Assembly (NCBI GenBank): GCA_903822375.1
Contig: CAIJOU010000590.1
Location: forward strand, 1 to 36,599
Length of the DNA stretch: 36,599 nucleotides
Reading direction: 5' to 3'
Origin: Candidatus Hydrogenedentota bacterium
Lineage (GTDB): Bacteria > Hydrogenedentota > Hydrogenedentia > Hydrogenedentales > CAITNO01
Part shown: in pieces, positions 1 to 7,713 of the stretch
Layout: each line of letters opens with the position of its first letter
How positions within the stretch are numbered: the first letter of the stretch is position 1
Notes under the pieces: generated by a model
Told to the model about the DNA's origin: nothing
The model's database searches: none
The model's input: the letters and a program-made list of their open reading frames with translations, nothing else
Made by a program: the position numbers and the translations under genes

Positions 1-1054
1 CGTCACCGTTGGCATCTGCCTGCGTGAAAGTATCTGCCAAGAGTTGCTGCACTGTGGCGGCATCAACTGTCGGCCCGCCTTCGCCCTCCACCGGTGGCTC
101 ACCGTCACCCGTCACCTGCGGCTCACCTTCAATCGGCGACTCGCCTTCCACCGGTCCTTCGCCTTCAACCGACGACTCTCCCTCGCCTTCCACCACCGTC
201 ACCTCGCCAGCAGGACGGATTGCCATACTGCAGGCACCCACGACGTTGTCGCCGTTGGAATAGGAGACACTGCGTGAGGTGGTGTCGTCTGTTGGTGTCA
301 TTACGTCCATGCGCACGGAGATGGAGTAGGCAAGTGTCGAACCCAACTGGCCCGTCTCGCCTGCAACGGGGAGCAGACCCGAAAGCGCGGGGGCGGGGAA
401 GGGAACCGGTCCGCCGGAATTTGCCCTGCACACGGCGCCGGTCACGAAGAAACAGCCCATGGGCAACTGCGCCGCAGTTTGCTCCAGACTGGCTGGGCTG
501 GCGGGCTGCGCCTCATTGGTAAAACTGGCGACGGGGGACTCCATGTCCACACCCGCCATTGCAAAATACGCCGCGGACCTATACCAGCTGTTGGGAATGG
601 GGTTACTGCCTGTGCCCTGTATGGTAAACATGGCTCCCGCCTGGGTTCCGTCAATGACGCCCGGAGTCGGGTTCTCGAGATACCAGATGGAAACCATCTC
701 GTTGCCGCTTTTGCGCGGAATGGTCTGTACCCGTGTGAGGTCTTGGGCGGCGGCGAAACTGCCGGCCCTGTAGGAAAAAACGGCGGTGGCGTTGGCTGCG
801 CCCGAACTTGCAGCGACCACGACGAGCAGTTTGGTCCCCACCGGCACGCCGGGGCCTGACATGGCACCGGTGTTGCCCTCGTCCGGCATATGCCAGCAAC
901 CCAGGGGGGTGGTGTCTTGAAGAGCGTTTCCTCTTGTGCTGCTGCCCTTTGCGAGTATTGAAATGGCGGCGCCTGCCGTTTCCGCAACCGTCAGCATTCC
1001 AAACAATGACGCGAGCAGCAACACCGTGAAAATGTGCGTCTTCATGATTCTCAT
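1..1054 (-). CDS. Secreted protein with EGEGE linker and calcium-loop-like motif (3' end outside window)
   Basis: This frame is open from ATG 1054 to the window edge (351 codons) and is absent from the ORF track because its stop lies outside. It begins MRIMKTHIFTVLLLASLFG, a signal peptide with likely cleavage after AETAGA. About 230 residues of Gly/Ser/Ala-rich, probably beta-sandwich sequence follow. Next comes a low-complexity VEGEGE / VEGESP / VEGEGG linker (about positions 60-215), and the visible part ends in TFTQADANGDG, which resembles an EF-hand or dockerin calcium loop (DxNxDG). I infer an exported surface or extracellular protein whose C-terminal domain lies outside the window. The linker style is frequent in Hydrogenedentes-like genomes as far as I recall. 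A second in-frame ATG at 1045 is an alternative start. Function unknown. Confidence 0.8.
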   Translation of the reverse strand, partial: MRIMKTHIFTVLLLASLFGMLTVAETAGAAISILAKGSSTRGNALQDTTPLGCWHMPDEGNTGAMSGPGVPVGTKLLVVVAASSGAANATAVFSYRAGSFAAAQDLTRVQTIPRKSGNEMVSIWYLENPTPGVIDGTQAGAMFTIQGTGSNPIPNSWYRSAAYFAMAGVDMESPVASFTNEAQPASPASLEQTAAQLPMGCFFVTGAVCRANSGGPVPFPAPALSGLLPVAGETGQLGSTLAYSISVRMDVMTPTDDTTSRSVSYSNGDNVVGACSMAIRPAGEVTVVEGEGESSVEGEGPVEGESPIEGEPQVTGDGEPPVEGEGGPTVDAATVQQLLADTFTQADANGD

Positions 1055-1188
1055 GACTTTCCAGCTCCGGGCACCCAAACCATCCCATGCGCGGTTCCGA
1101 ACCGTTGTCGCCGGTCCGACGATTGCGTTATCAATTGCCCGGCAGCCAACGCGCGCATTGCAGCGCCGCCCAATGCGGGTTTGGCAAA

Positions 1189-1217
1189 AAGCTAGCACGG
1201 CGGACGGCCTTTGTCAA
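1189..1217 (-). promoter_or_regulatory. Candidate sigma70-type promoter for the EGEGE-linker gene
   Basis: On the minus strand, TTGACA (1217-1212, perfect -35) is followed after 17 bp by TAGCTT (1194-1189, a weak -10). This would start transcription near 1182, about 130 nt before the start codon. No other gene is seen in 1055-1263. Confidence 0.4.
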
Positions 1218-1263
1218 GCGCAGTGCGTGGGGCTTCCACAGACCGGGTCGGATGTCCCGCAGG

Positions 1264-2493
1264 TCACAACGAAGGTGGCATTGTCTTCTGCGGGTTTGCA
1301 GTTGTCTGATAGGGGCCGCTATCCCCTATCGGCGCCGCCTTCGCTCCCTTGGGCCGGTACATCGTCCCCAGCCATGCCAGTGTCCCATAGAATGCGCACA
1401 GGCCCCACAGCGTGAACCACTCATGCCGCACTTCGTAGAGGGTCGCGCCCATCTGGTTGATGCGGACAAAGCCCAGCGCGCCGGCCGTGCAGGGGATGAG
1501 CCGGGACAGCGCCTGCAGCACGCCGGGGATGGCCTCGTGCGGCCAGGAATAGCCCATGAGGAAGATAGCGGGGATCGAGGTGAACAGGATCACCGGGATG
1601 GAGGTTTCACGGGCGCGGAACAGCATGTTCAGCGCAAGGCCGAGCAGCGTCACGGCGAGTATGAAGGGGGCGAGAAAGACCGGAATGGTCACCAGGCCCT
1701 GCTGGTAGGGCAGGCTGTAGGTGCGGAAGATGACCGCCAGATAGAACAATGGGAAAAGCATGTAGATTGAGAAATAGGCCAGCGTCCGGCCCAGTAGCAC
1801 CGCCAGTGCGCTGTCCCTTTCTCCGGGCGGCGGCGGCGGGGCTTTGGTGAATTCCTCGTTGCGGGTCCCGCCAAGCGTTCCAATGCCGATCAGCAGCGTC
1901 TGCTGCATGATGAGCACGAGCACGGCCGGGGTGACGTAGGTGGCGTAGCCGCCTCCCGGATTGAACAGCGCCCGGGTCACAATGGGCAGGGGGTCCCGCG
2001 CCTGCCGGGCATGCTGTTCGCCCATTCCCGCCGCAGTGAACCGTTTTATTTCGATGCCCGCCGACAGCGTCGCAGTGGCCTTGTACAGCCCCGACACGAT
2101 TTGCCGGAAGATCATGAAGTAACTGCCGTCGGCATAGACCGAAACCGTGGCCTGTTCGCCGCGCAGCACCTTGCGCTCAAACCCCTCGGGGATCAGGAAA
2201 ATGCCGCGGGCCCTGCCATTCATAACCTCCTGCCGGGCCTCCTGCATGTCCGCCGCCTCTTCGGCGAGCGTCACCTCTTCCGTCGCGTCGGCCCAGCGCA
2301 TCAGCTTCTGGCTGAGCATGGTGCGGTCCTGGTCGACCGGCACGACCGGCACATTGCGGAGCACTTCGGCGGAATAGGGATAGGGGTACATCATCGAATA
2401 GAGCAGCAGCCCCGCCAGAAACACCATCAACACCGCCGCGTCACTTACTATCGCTTTGTATTCAATGCATGTCACGCGCAGGATGTATCTCAT
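1264..2493 (-). CDS. ABC-2 type transporter permease (second of a tandem pair)
   Basis: 409 residues starting MRYILRVTCIEYKAI. The ATG overlaps the stop of the upstream permease (ATGA), so the longer ORF-track version starting at 2976 is not used. The layout is that of YhhJ/YbhR-type ABC-2 permeases: one N-terminal membrane helix (about residues 20-38), a soluble extracytoplasmic region of about 150 residues, then about five hydrophobic segments in the C-terminal half. A short proline run (APPPPPG) sits in a loop before the last helix set. It should form a membrane heterodimer with the preceding permease and work with the HlyD-like and TolC-like proteins as a tripartite exporter. No ATPase is encoded nearby. 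Substrate unknown. Confidence 0.85.
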   Translation of the reverse strand: MRYILRVTCIEYKAIVSDAAVLMVFLAGLLLYSMMYPYPYSAEVLRNVPVVPVDQDRTMLSQKLMRWADATEEVTLAEEAADMQEARQEVMNGRARGIFLIPEGFERKVLRGEQATVSVYADGSYFMIFRQIVSGLYKATATLSAGIEIKRFTAAGMGEQHARQARDPLPIVTRALFNPGGGYATYVTPAVLVLIMQQTLLIGIGTLGGTRNEEFTKAPPPPPGERDSALAVLLGRTLAYFSIYMLFPLFYLAVIFRTYSLPYQQGLVTIPVFLAPFILAVTLLGLALNMLFRARETSIPVILFTSIPAIFLMGYSWPHEAIPGVLQALSRLIPCTAGALGFVRINQMGATLYEVRHEWFTLWGLCAFYGTLAWLGTMYRPKGAKAAPIGDSGPYQTTANPQKTMPPSL

Positions 2494-3695
2494 AGCCGCC
2501 CCCAGGTGGACGCGTCGCGCATGAACCGCCCCATTCGCGGGATGAATATCAGCGGCGGAACAAAGGCGAACGCCATAAGCGCGAACAGCGGCGGGCCGGA
2601 AGCTTGGGGCGGCGCGCCCTGCATTGCCTGCTGCATGAGGATGAGCACGAAATGCTTGAGCGGAAGCAGGTTGCTCCAGACCTGCGCGGGTATCGGGAGC
2701 GCAATTACCGGAAAGGTGATGCCGGCAAACGCGAATGCCGGGCCGCAGTAGAATCCCGCGGCGGTGTTGGCAAAGCGCAGATTGGCGCCCAGTGCCACAA
2801 GCAGGCAGCCCATCGACTGGTAGGCCAGAATGAATGCGGCGGTGCCCGCGAGCAGCACGGGCAGGCTTCCATGCAGCGGCACATTGCAGAAGCGGATCAG
2901 CAGCGACCACATAAATATGCCCAGCACGAAGAAAGCGACTGTGTACGGAAGTGCCTTGCCCAGAATCGCCAGCCACGGCCGCCCGCCCGCCGCCGCCAGC
3001 CAGCCGCCTGCCGTGCCGTAGCGGAATTCACCGCCCGTCGCCCGCACCATGACCAGCACGACAAAGATCTGAAACAGCACGGGAAGAAGTGCGGGAAGAA
3101 GAAAATAGCGGTAGTTCATGTTCGGATTGAACAGCAGATGCTGGTCCATCCTGATCGGCTCATAATGTTCCAGCGCCTGGGCGGGGCTTTCCCCCCTGGC
3201 CATGCGCATGCGCACATCCGCTCCGGCCGAGGCGTACCCAATGACGTCGCGCACCGCGCGGTTGATCACGCCGCTGGTAAGCAGCCACTGGTTGTTGAAA
3301 TACACCGTAACCGCCGGTGCCTCGCCCCGCAGCGCGTCATGCTCCAGTCCGGCGGGCAGGTGGATAATCGCGTAGGCCCTGCCCTGCCGTATCAGCGACG
3401 CACCCTCCTCCACATCCTGCACGCGGCTGGTCACCGCAAGCGCGGGCGAAGCGTCCATGAACCGCGCCAGGCGGCGGGACAGGGCGCTGTTGTCGCGGTC
3501 GCACACGGCCACCGGCAGATCGCGCGGGATTTCCTGCCAAAAAATCGCCGTGAGAAGGGCAAACATGCACAGGGGAAGGATGAACACAAACAGCATCATG
3601 AAGGGGCTGTGGGCGATCATCCCCAATTCCCGGACGATCACAGTCCACAGGCCGCCGTGCGGTGCGGATGCGGCGTTTGGAGCCGGCGCGGTCAT
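2490..3695 (-). CDS. ABC-2 type transporter permease (first of a tandem pair)
   Basis: 401 residues beginning MTAPAPNAASAPHGG, three nucleotides after the hlyD-like stop. Topology matches the ABC2_membrane_3 family: an N-terminal helix (about residues 30-52, MMLFVFILPLCMFALL), a soluble loop with a DRDNSALSRRLARF segment typical of YhhJ/YbhS proteins, then five or six hydrophobic segments ending near residue 390. The stop overlaps the start of the next permease, so the two subunits are translationally coupled. The two proteins share architecture but are diverged, which fits a heterodimeric inner-membrane channel. A separate ATP-binding subunit would be expected but is not in this operon. Confidence 0.85.
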   Translation of the reverse strand: MTAPAPNAASAPHGGLWTVIVRELGMIAHSPFMMLFVFILPLCMFALLTAIFWQEIPRDLPVAVCDRDNSALSRRLARFMDASPALAVTSRVQDVEEGASLIRQGRAYAIIHLPAGLEHDALRGEAPAVTVYFNNQWLLTSGVINRAVRDVIGYASAGADVRMRMARGESPAQALEHYEPIRMDQHLLFNPNMNYRYFLLPALLPVLFQIFVVLVMVRATGGEFRYGTAGGWLAAAGGRPWLAILGKALPYTVAFFVLGIFMWSLLIRFCNVPLHGSLPVLLAGTAAFILAYQSMGCLLVALGANLRFANTAAGFYCGPAFAFAGITFPVIALPIPAQVWSNLLPLKHFVLILMQQAMQGAPPQASGPPLFALMAFAFVPPLIFIPRMGRFMRDASTWGRL

Positions 3696-3698
3696 GGT

Positions 3699-4733
3699 TC
3701 AGTTCCGCGCTACGAGGTCCCGGACCCACTTCAGCGGGTCGGGGTGCGGTTCCTTGTCCCATGGAACGATGACGCTCATCCCCGGCCGCAGCCCGTCCAC
3801 CGGCTTGGTTGGTTTGCCGCGCACTTCAAAGGTTTTCAGGTCAAACCCGCCCGCGATGCTCGTGGCGCGCCACGTGGCGAAATCGCCCAACGGCGCGATG
3901 TAGGTGATTTCCAAATCCACCGCCTGCTGGTTCAGCGCGGGGATGGTGCCCTGGAGATGGTCGCCCATCTTCATGCTGGCAAGATGGTCCTCGCGCAGAT
4001 TGAACGTCACCCAGACGTCGTTTAGGTCCACCATCGTCACGATGGGCATGCCCGCCGACGCCAGTTCACCCAGGTTGACGACATGTTCCACAATTTCACC
4101 ATTGATAGGCACGTGGACCTTTGCCTCATCGATCAGCGAATCCACCTCCGACACGGCTCCTGCCGCCTGGTCCACCAGCGCCTGCGCTGCGGCCTTGTCC
4201 TCAACCCGCGCGCCGTTCATGGCCATGTCATACTGGGCCTTTGCGGCGGCCTGCAGTTTGAGCGCCATGTCCCGCTGCGCCTGCACCTCGTCGCGGCGCT
4301 GCGCCGGCAGCACCCCGTCCTCAAAGAGCCGTTGCACGCGCTTGAAACTCTTTTCCGCCAGTTCGGCGCCCGCCGACGCCTGCAGCCACTGGTTCTGCGC
4401 CATGCGGATCTGCTCTTCCCGCGCGCCGTTTTCCGCCTTGTCCCGCTGCGCGCTGGCCGCATTCTCCGCCGACTGCGCCTGCGTGCGCTTGGCCTGGAGC
4501 TGCGGGCTGTCCAGCACCGCGATTACATCGCCCTGCTTTACGGACTGTCCCTCTTCCGCCAGGAACTGCTCCACGCGCCCGGGAATCTTGGCGGAGACGT
4601 TCACCTTGCGCGACTCGACTTCGCCCTGGATGAACTTTGGCTGTGGTTGAATCATCATCCAGCCTGCCGCCGACACGGCGGCCAGCACGACCAGGATGAT
4701 GAAGAAGGCTATCAGGCGTGGATGGCGGATCAT
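3699..4733 (-). CDS. HlyD/EmrA-type periplasmic adaptor of a tripartite exporter
   Basis: 344 residues with an N-terminal signal anchor (about residues 8-28). A biotinyl-lipoyl-like half (IPGRVEQFLAEEGQSVKQGD, about 50-70) is followed by a long Ala/Gln/Glu-rich coiled coil (about 80-190), the second lipoyl half (VPINGEIVEHVVNLGELASAG) and a beta-barrel region. This order is the membrane-fusion-protein fold of YbhG/YhiI/EmrA. It would link the inner-membrane permeases to the TolC-like outer-membrane channel. The start codon overlaps the tolC-like stop (ATGA), and only three nucleotides separate its stop from the next permease. Length is normal for the family and no motif looks damaged. Confidence 0.9.
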   Translation of the reverse strand: MIRHPRLIAFFIILVVLAAVSAAGWMMIQPQPKFIQGEVESRKVNVSAKIPGRVEQFLAEEGQSVKQGDVIAVLDSPQLQAKRTQAQSAENAASAQRDKAENGAREEQIRMAQNQWLQASAGAELAEKSFKRVQRLFEDGVLPAQRRDEVQAQRDMALKLQAAAKAQYDMAMNGARVEDKAAAQALVDQAAGAVSEVDSLIDEAKVHVPINGEIVEHVVNLGELASAGMPIVTMVDLNDVWVTFNLREDHLASMKMGDHLQGTIPALNQQAVDLEITYIAPLGDFATWRATSIAGGFDLKTFEVRGKPTKPVDGLRPGMSVIVPWDKEPHPDPLKWVRDLVARN

Positions 4734-6169
4734 TTTGATTTGGGCTCCGCGGGTTTCTTTTCCAGGGGTTCAATAAGGGAAGGATCGGTCAGGCCGGGAA
4801 ATGAATCGTTTTCAGGCACCGGTATCGCCCGTGCCAGGTACTCCTGGCACCGTCCGGTTTGGCCGCTCGATTCGAGCAGTTGGAAGAAGGCGGTGTCGAA
4901 ATCATAGGCGGCTTTCAGCCGTCCAAGCTGCGCACGCGCATGGGTAAGCGTCGCGTCCACCACCTCCAGCGACGTTGCCACACCCTCCTCGAAGGCCCGT
5001 GTGCGCACGCGCAGATTTTCCGCCGTCAGCGCCAGCGTCGTGTCCAGCGTGTCATACTGCTCCCGTGCCTTTTCCATTTCCTCGTACCGCTTGACGGTGA
5101 GGCTGCGCAGGTCGCGCTGGTATTTTTGCCGCAGATGCGCCACGCGTTCTTCCTGCGCCTTGGCCGCGGACACCTTGTTGCGGACCTGATCCCCGTCAAA
5201 CAGGGTGTACTGGCCGCCAAAACCGAAGGCCCACTTGGGGTCCACGACGCTGCACCCTTCGGGCAGGAGTTCGTACATGCCGAACACGTACGCCGTGGGC
5301 AGGCCCGCACCCTGCTCGGCCCGGACACCCTGGTGCGCCTGTTCGTGCTTGGCGCCCAGCATCGCCAGCACCGGATGCTTGTCGTCCACCGAATCCTGGA
5401 AATACTCCTTTGCCTCCAGGCCCCGCAGGAGAAACAGCGCCGTGGCGGGTTCCACGGGATCGTTCCAGGCCATCGTGTTGGCCAGCCCTTCCGAGGCAAT
5501 CGTCACATCGCGCTCCGCCGCCTCAAGTTCCGCCTTCGCGTTGGCCAGCGCCACTTCCGCATTCAGCGTTTCCGCTTTCGAAATGATACCCTCGTCCATC
5601 AATCGGTGCGCGCGGTGCGCCTGCTGCTCCATCGTGGTTACCTTCAGCGCGGTCACCTCGCGTGCGCGGCGGGCCAGGCACACGCCAAAGTAACGCTGCG
5701 CCAGCTCGGTGACCAACTGGTCCCCCGTGAAACGCAGTTGCGCCTCGGCCTCGTTCTGTTTGGCCGTGGCGGCGCGGTTGGCCGCGTTGATGCGGCCGCC
5801 CGTGTAGACGGGCCAGGTGACCGAAAACTCGGCCTTGGTGAAGTTCTTGTTTTGCATTTTGTAGGCGATTGGAAGCGGGTCAAAAGGGGTGGTGACATCG
5901 GCGTCCAGAAAAGTTGTCCGCAAGTCCAACTCGGCTTTCGGTACTTTGAGCCCCGACACGGCCGCCTTTTCCGCCTCGCGCTGGCGCAGCTCATCGTGGC
6001 CCGCCATGAGGGCCTCATTGCGCTGCTGCACCCGCTGCAGGGCGTCCCCAAAACTCAGGCGCTCCTGCGCCGGGGCTGGGAGGCACAGGAGTGACAGCGC
6101 CACCAACAATCCCATAAGCGCGGCCTTTGCGGCACATGTCCGCCGCGTCCTTGGTTTCATTTCATGCAT
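4730..6169 (-). CDS. TolC-family outer-membrane efflux protein
   Basis: 479 residues from ATG 6169 (MHEMKPRTRR). I prefer this to the TTG start at 6226 because a cleavable signal peptide directly follows (AALMGLLVALSLLCLPAPAQE). The body has two OEP-type repeats rich in Ala/Glu/Gln heptads, with hallmarks such as the FSVTWPVYTGGRINAANRAA segment (equivalent of the 'P-l-f-GG' turn) and the TSLEVVDATLTHARAQL helix near the C terminus. It would form the trimeric outer-membrane tunnel of the exporter coded by the downstream genes. It lies 53 nt downstream of tetR and overlaps the hlyD-like gene, so the set is probably one transcript. The tail is Pro/Lys-rich and probably periplasmic. Confidence 0.88.
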   Translation of the reverse strand: MHEMKPRTRRTCAAKAALMGLLVALSLLCLPAPAQERLSFGDALQRVQQRNEALMAGHDELRQREAEKAAVSGLKVPKAELDLRTTFLDADVTTPFDPLPIAYKMQNKNFTKAEFSVTWPVYTGGRINAANRAATAKQNEAEAQLRFTGDQLVTELAQRYFGVCLARRAREVTALKVTTMEQQAHRAHRLMDEGIISKAETLNAEVALANAKAELEAAERDVTIASEGLANTMAWNDPVEPATALFLLRGLEAKEYFQDSVDDKHPVLAMLGAKHEQAHQGVRAEQGAGLPTAYVFGMYELLPEGCSVVDPKWAFGFGGQYTLFDGDQVRNKVSAAKAQEERVAHLRQKYQRDLRSLTVKRYEEMEKAREQYDTLDTTLALTAENLRVRTRAFEEGVATSLEVVDATLTHARAQLGRLKAAYDFDTAFFQLLESSGQTGRCQEYLARAIPVPENDSFPGLTDPSLIEPLEKKPAEPKSK

Positions 6170-6222
6170 GATGGTCCGTTTCGAATCTGTCTGCCACACG
6201 AGTTCACCCTGCTTTGCGGGGC

Positions 6223-6852
6223 TCAAGCCTCTGAACCCTGATAAGGACCCGACAAGCGCAGACGGGTCAAGGTTTCAATCACACTGTCTGCTGTTGCAAT
6301 GCCAGGATTGCGCGTCCACCAGTCCAATACCTGCAGCAGCATTCCCACAACACCGTGCGCCGCCACCACGGGATCAATACCGGGAACGATGATGCCGTCG
6401 GCGATTCCCTCGCGCACCCGCAATTCCAGCATGGCGGCCAGGTGTTCCGTGATTTCTGTGCTGACGTTCTTGCGGACCGATTCGGGGTCAAAGAGAATCC
6501 GGCAGAGTCCGGTGTGCGACTCTGCAAAACGCACCAGCACCTCCGTGTGCGCCCGTACGGCTGCCGCCGGGTCCGGTGCGGGGGAGAGCGCCATACGTTG
6601 CAGCGCGCCCATGAGTTCTTCAACGCCCTCGCGCATGATGGCGCGCAGCAGCCCCTGCTTGTCCTTGAAATGAAGATAGAGAGTGCCCACGGCGACCCCG
6701 GCCGCCGTGGCAACATCGGAAGCGCGCGTGTCCGCGACCCCCTGCCTGGCAAAAAGCTCCAGACCCGTCTCCAGCAGGCGCCGCCGGGTTTCAATCCGGC
6801 TACGGTCGCGGGCATTTAGGGCCAGCGCAGCATTTGGATGAATTGAGTTCAC
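6223..6852 (-). CDS. TetR/AcrR-family transcriptional regulator of the efflux operon
   Basis: 209 residues with an N-terminal TetR helix-turn-helix: RRRLLETGLELFARQG, then the recognition region VATAAGVAVGTLYLHFKDKQGLL (about residues 24-70), closely matching the family consensus. The C-terminal ligand-binding half is all-helical and includes MLLQVLDWWTRNPG. The start used is GTG 6852, which lies inside a 24-bp palindrome and has no Shine-Dalgarno sequence. The predicted transcription start falls on this same G, so the message may be leaderless. It is the first gene of the efflux operon and most likely represses its own transcription together with the exporter, with relief by the exported compound. 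An internal start would remove part of the N-terminal arm. Confidence 0.88.
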   Translation of the reverse strand: MNSIHPNAALALNARDRSRIETRRRLLETGLELFARQGVADTRASDVATAAGVAVGTLYLHFKDKQGLLRAIMREGVEELMGALQRMALSPAPDPAAAVRAHTEVLVRFAESHTGLCRILFDPESVRKNVSTEITEHLAAMLELRVREGIADGIIVPGIDPVVAAHGVVGMLLQVLDWWTRNPGIATADSVIETLTRLRLSGPYQGSEA

Positions 6853-6873
6853 TGAATAATTATATATTCAGTG
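6850..6873. promoter_or_regulatory. 24-bp palindromic operator, probable TetR binding site
   Basis: CACTGAATA-attata-TATTCAGTG: perfect 9-bp arms around a 6-bp AT centre. It covers the -10 box, the predicted +1 and the GTG start of tetR, so a bound dimer would block transcription. Size and symmetry fit TetR/AcrR operators. Confidence 0.75.
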
Positions 6874-6887
6874 GCGCCGGATTGCAA
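6859..6887 (-). promoter_or_regulatory. Sigma70-type promoter of the tetR-efflux operon
   Basis: Minus strand TTGCAA (6887-6882, 4 of 6 matches to the -35) is followed after exactly 17 bp by TATAAT (6864-6859, perfect -10). The expected +1 is position 6852, the first base of the tetR GTG codon. The -10 lies inside the palindromic operator. Confidence 0.7.
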
Positions 6888-6962
6888 ATGCGTTTTGTGA
6901 AGTGGATTGGGGGCATGAACGCCCGGCCGGGTGTCAACCTGCTCATTCCGAGGTTCAGGAAC

Positions 6963-6987
6963 TCGCGAAACCACGGCCGTTTCGCGA
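6963..6987. repeat. Inverted repeat (hairpin) beside repeat copy 1
   Basis: TCGCGAAAC and GTTTCGCGA form a 9-bp stem around a 7-nt loop. There is no T-run on either side, so it is not a standard terminator. It adjoins the inner end of intergenic repeat copy 1. Confidence 0.5.
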
Positions 6988-7090
6988 AGTGTGAAGTGCT
7001 TTGCCAAAGCTTTACCAAGCCATTGCCGGAACTTCGTATGCGATTGGCACAATGAGGCTCACGAACTGGCCGGCGTTGACCATGACGTTT
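6983..7090 (-). repeat. Intergenic repeat element, copy 1 of 3
   Basis: Read on the minus strand, this stretch aligns without gaps to copies at 10137-10262 and 10531-10660. Shared core: CCTCATTGTGCCAA, then CGCA, AAGT, CCGGCAA and GGCAAAG, with roughly 70% identity to copy 3 by eye over the core. In the shared frame it reads GQFVSLIVPIAYEVPAMAW before a stop, similar to the peptides of the other copies. It lies between tetR and the small ORF at 7135. No function is known to me. Confidence 0.65.
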
Positions 7091-7134
7091 GCGGCTAACT
7101 TCCCGGGACAGTATCCAGAAAGGACTTCTTTTCC

Positions 7135-7326
7135 ATGAGTACGGTCATCGAATCTTACCCAGGCACGATAAACGCCTGCAGCACCGTGACGGAGGGTGAT
7201 GAACTGGCCCGGAAGTTGGAGAAGGTATTCCAGATATTCCGCCGCGCACAGGAAGACTGGGCCATGAAACACGACCCGGGACAGTCAGCCGGAGGCATGG
7301 AGAAGGATTCCGGCTGTTCTGCCTGA
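7135..7326 (+). CDS. Small hypothetical protein, 63 residues
   Basis: The ORF starts at ATG 7135 after a purine-rich GAAAGGAC about 10 nt upstream, a reasonable ribosome binding site. The product (MSTVIESYPGTINACST...) is hydrophilic with a short amphipathic helix (ELARKLEKVFQIFRRAQEDW). It has no signal peptide or membrane segment. It precedes the sigma-like/STAS pair on the same strand by about 100 nt and might be co-transcribed. I do not recognise a family, and chance coding cannot be excluded. Confidence 0.4.
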   Translation: MSTVIESYPGTINACSTVTEGDELARKLEKVFQIFRRAQEDWAMKHDPGQSAGGMEKDSGCSA

Positions 7327-7422
7327 ATTGACCGGGGAGCGGAGGACTGCGACCAACTTGGGCCGCTTATGGAACCCGGCAGTCAACCACCGCTGCCAAA
7401 CAGCGGGAGCGAGGTGACGAAC

Positions 7423-7713
7423 ATGAACCACGCGATGATGACCAGGGACCATGATTCTGAACAACTGCTTCTGTCGCATCTTGAACTGTGCTATTCGGTG
7501 GCGCTTGCGCTGACCCGCAATGTAAATCTGGCGCTTGCGCTGACGAAAGACACGCTGCTGTGGGCCTGGCAGCGCAACGACGGCTCGTGGGATGAGGATA
7601 TCATGAAAAAATCGCTCTTGCGCGAGTTGCGCGACAGGTATTTGCGCGACTACCAGCTTGCGGGCGGCCGGGGCGCAGCCGGTGAACAACGTCTTCCGAA
7701 AGTGGAAGAGTGA
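7423..7713 (+). CDS. Sigma-factor region 2-like mini-protein (no region 4)
   Basis: 96 residues from ATG 7423, chosen over the track's 7369 because GAGGTG lies 7 nt upstream. The core, SHLELCYSVALALTRNVN followed by LTKDTLLWAWQRNDGSW, resembles region 2 of ECF sigma factors (pattern Y-x-x-A-L-x-L-T-x-x-x-x-A-x-x-L-x-x-x-T-x-L-x-A-W). An Arg/Leu-rich helix follows and the protein then ends, so the region 4 DNA-binding domain of a normal ECF sigma factor (about 180 residues) is missing. The LVQ motif is replaced by ALT. The stop overlaps the GTG start of the STAS-like gene (GTGA), so the two are translationally coupled. Possible roles are a sigma decoy, an anti-sigma partner or a remnant. Assignment is by motif resemblance only. 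Confidence 0.55.
   Translation: MNHAMMTRDHDSEQLLLSHLELCYSVALALTRNVNLALALTKDTLLWAWQRNDGSWDEDIMKKSLLRELRDRYLRDYQLAGGRGAAGEQRLPKVEE

Noticed and set aside
2604-4025. 473-codon plus-strand ORF
   Set aside because: It is antisense to the permease and hlyD-like genes; composition is His/Arg/Gln-rich with no domain, typical of a high-GC shadow frame.
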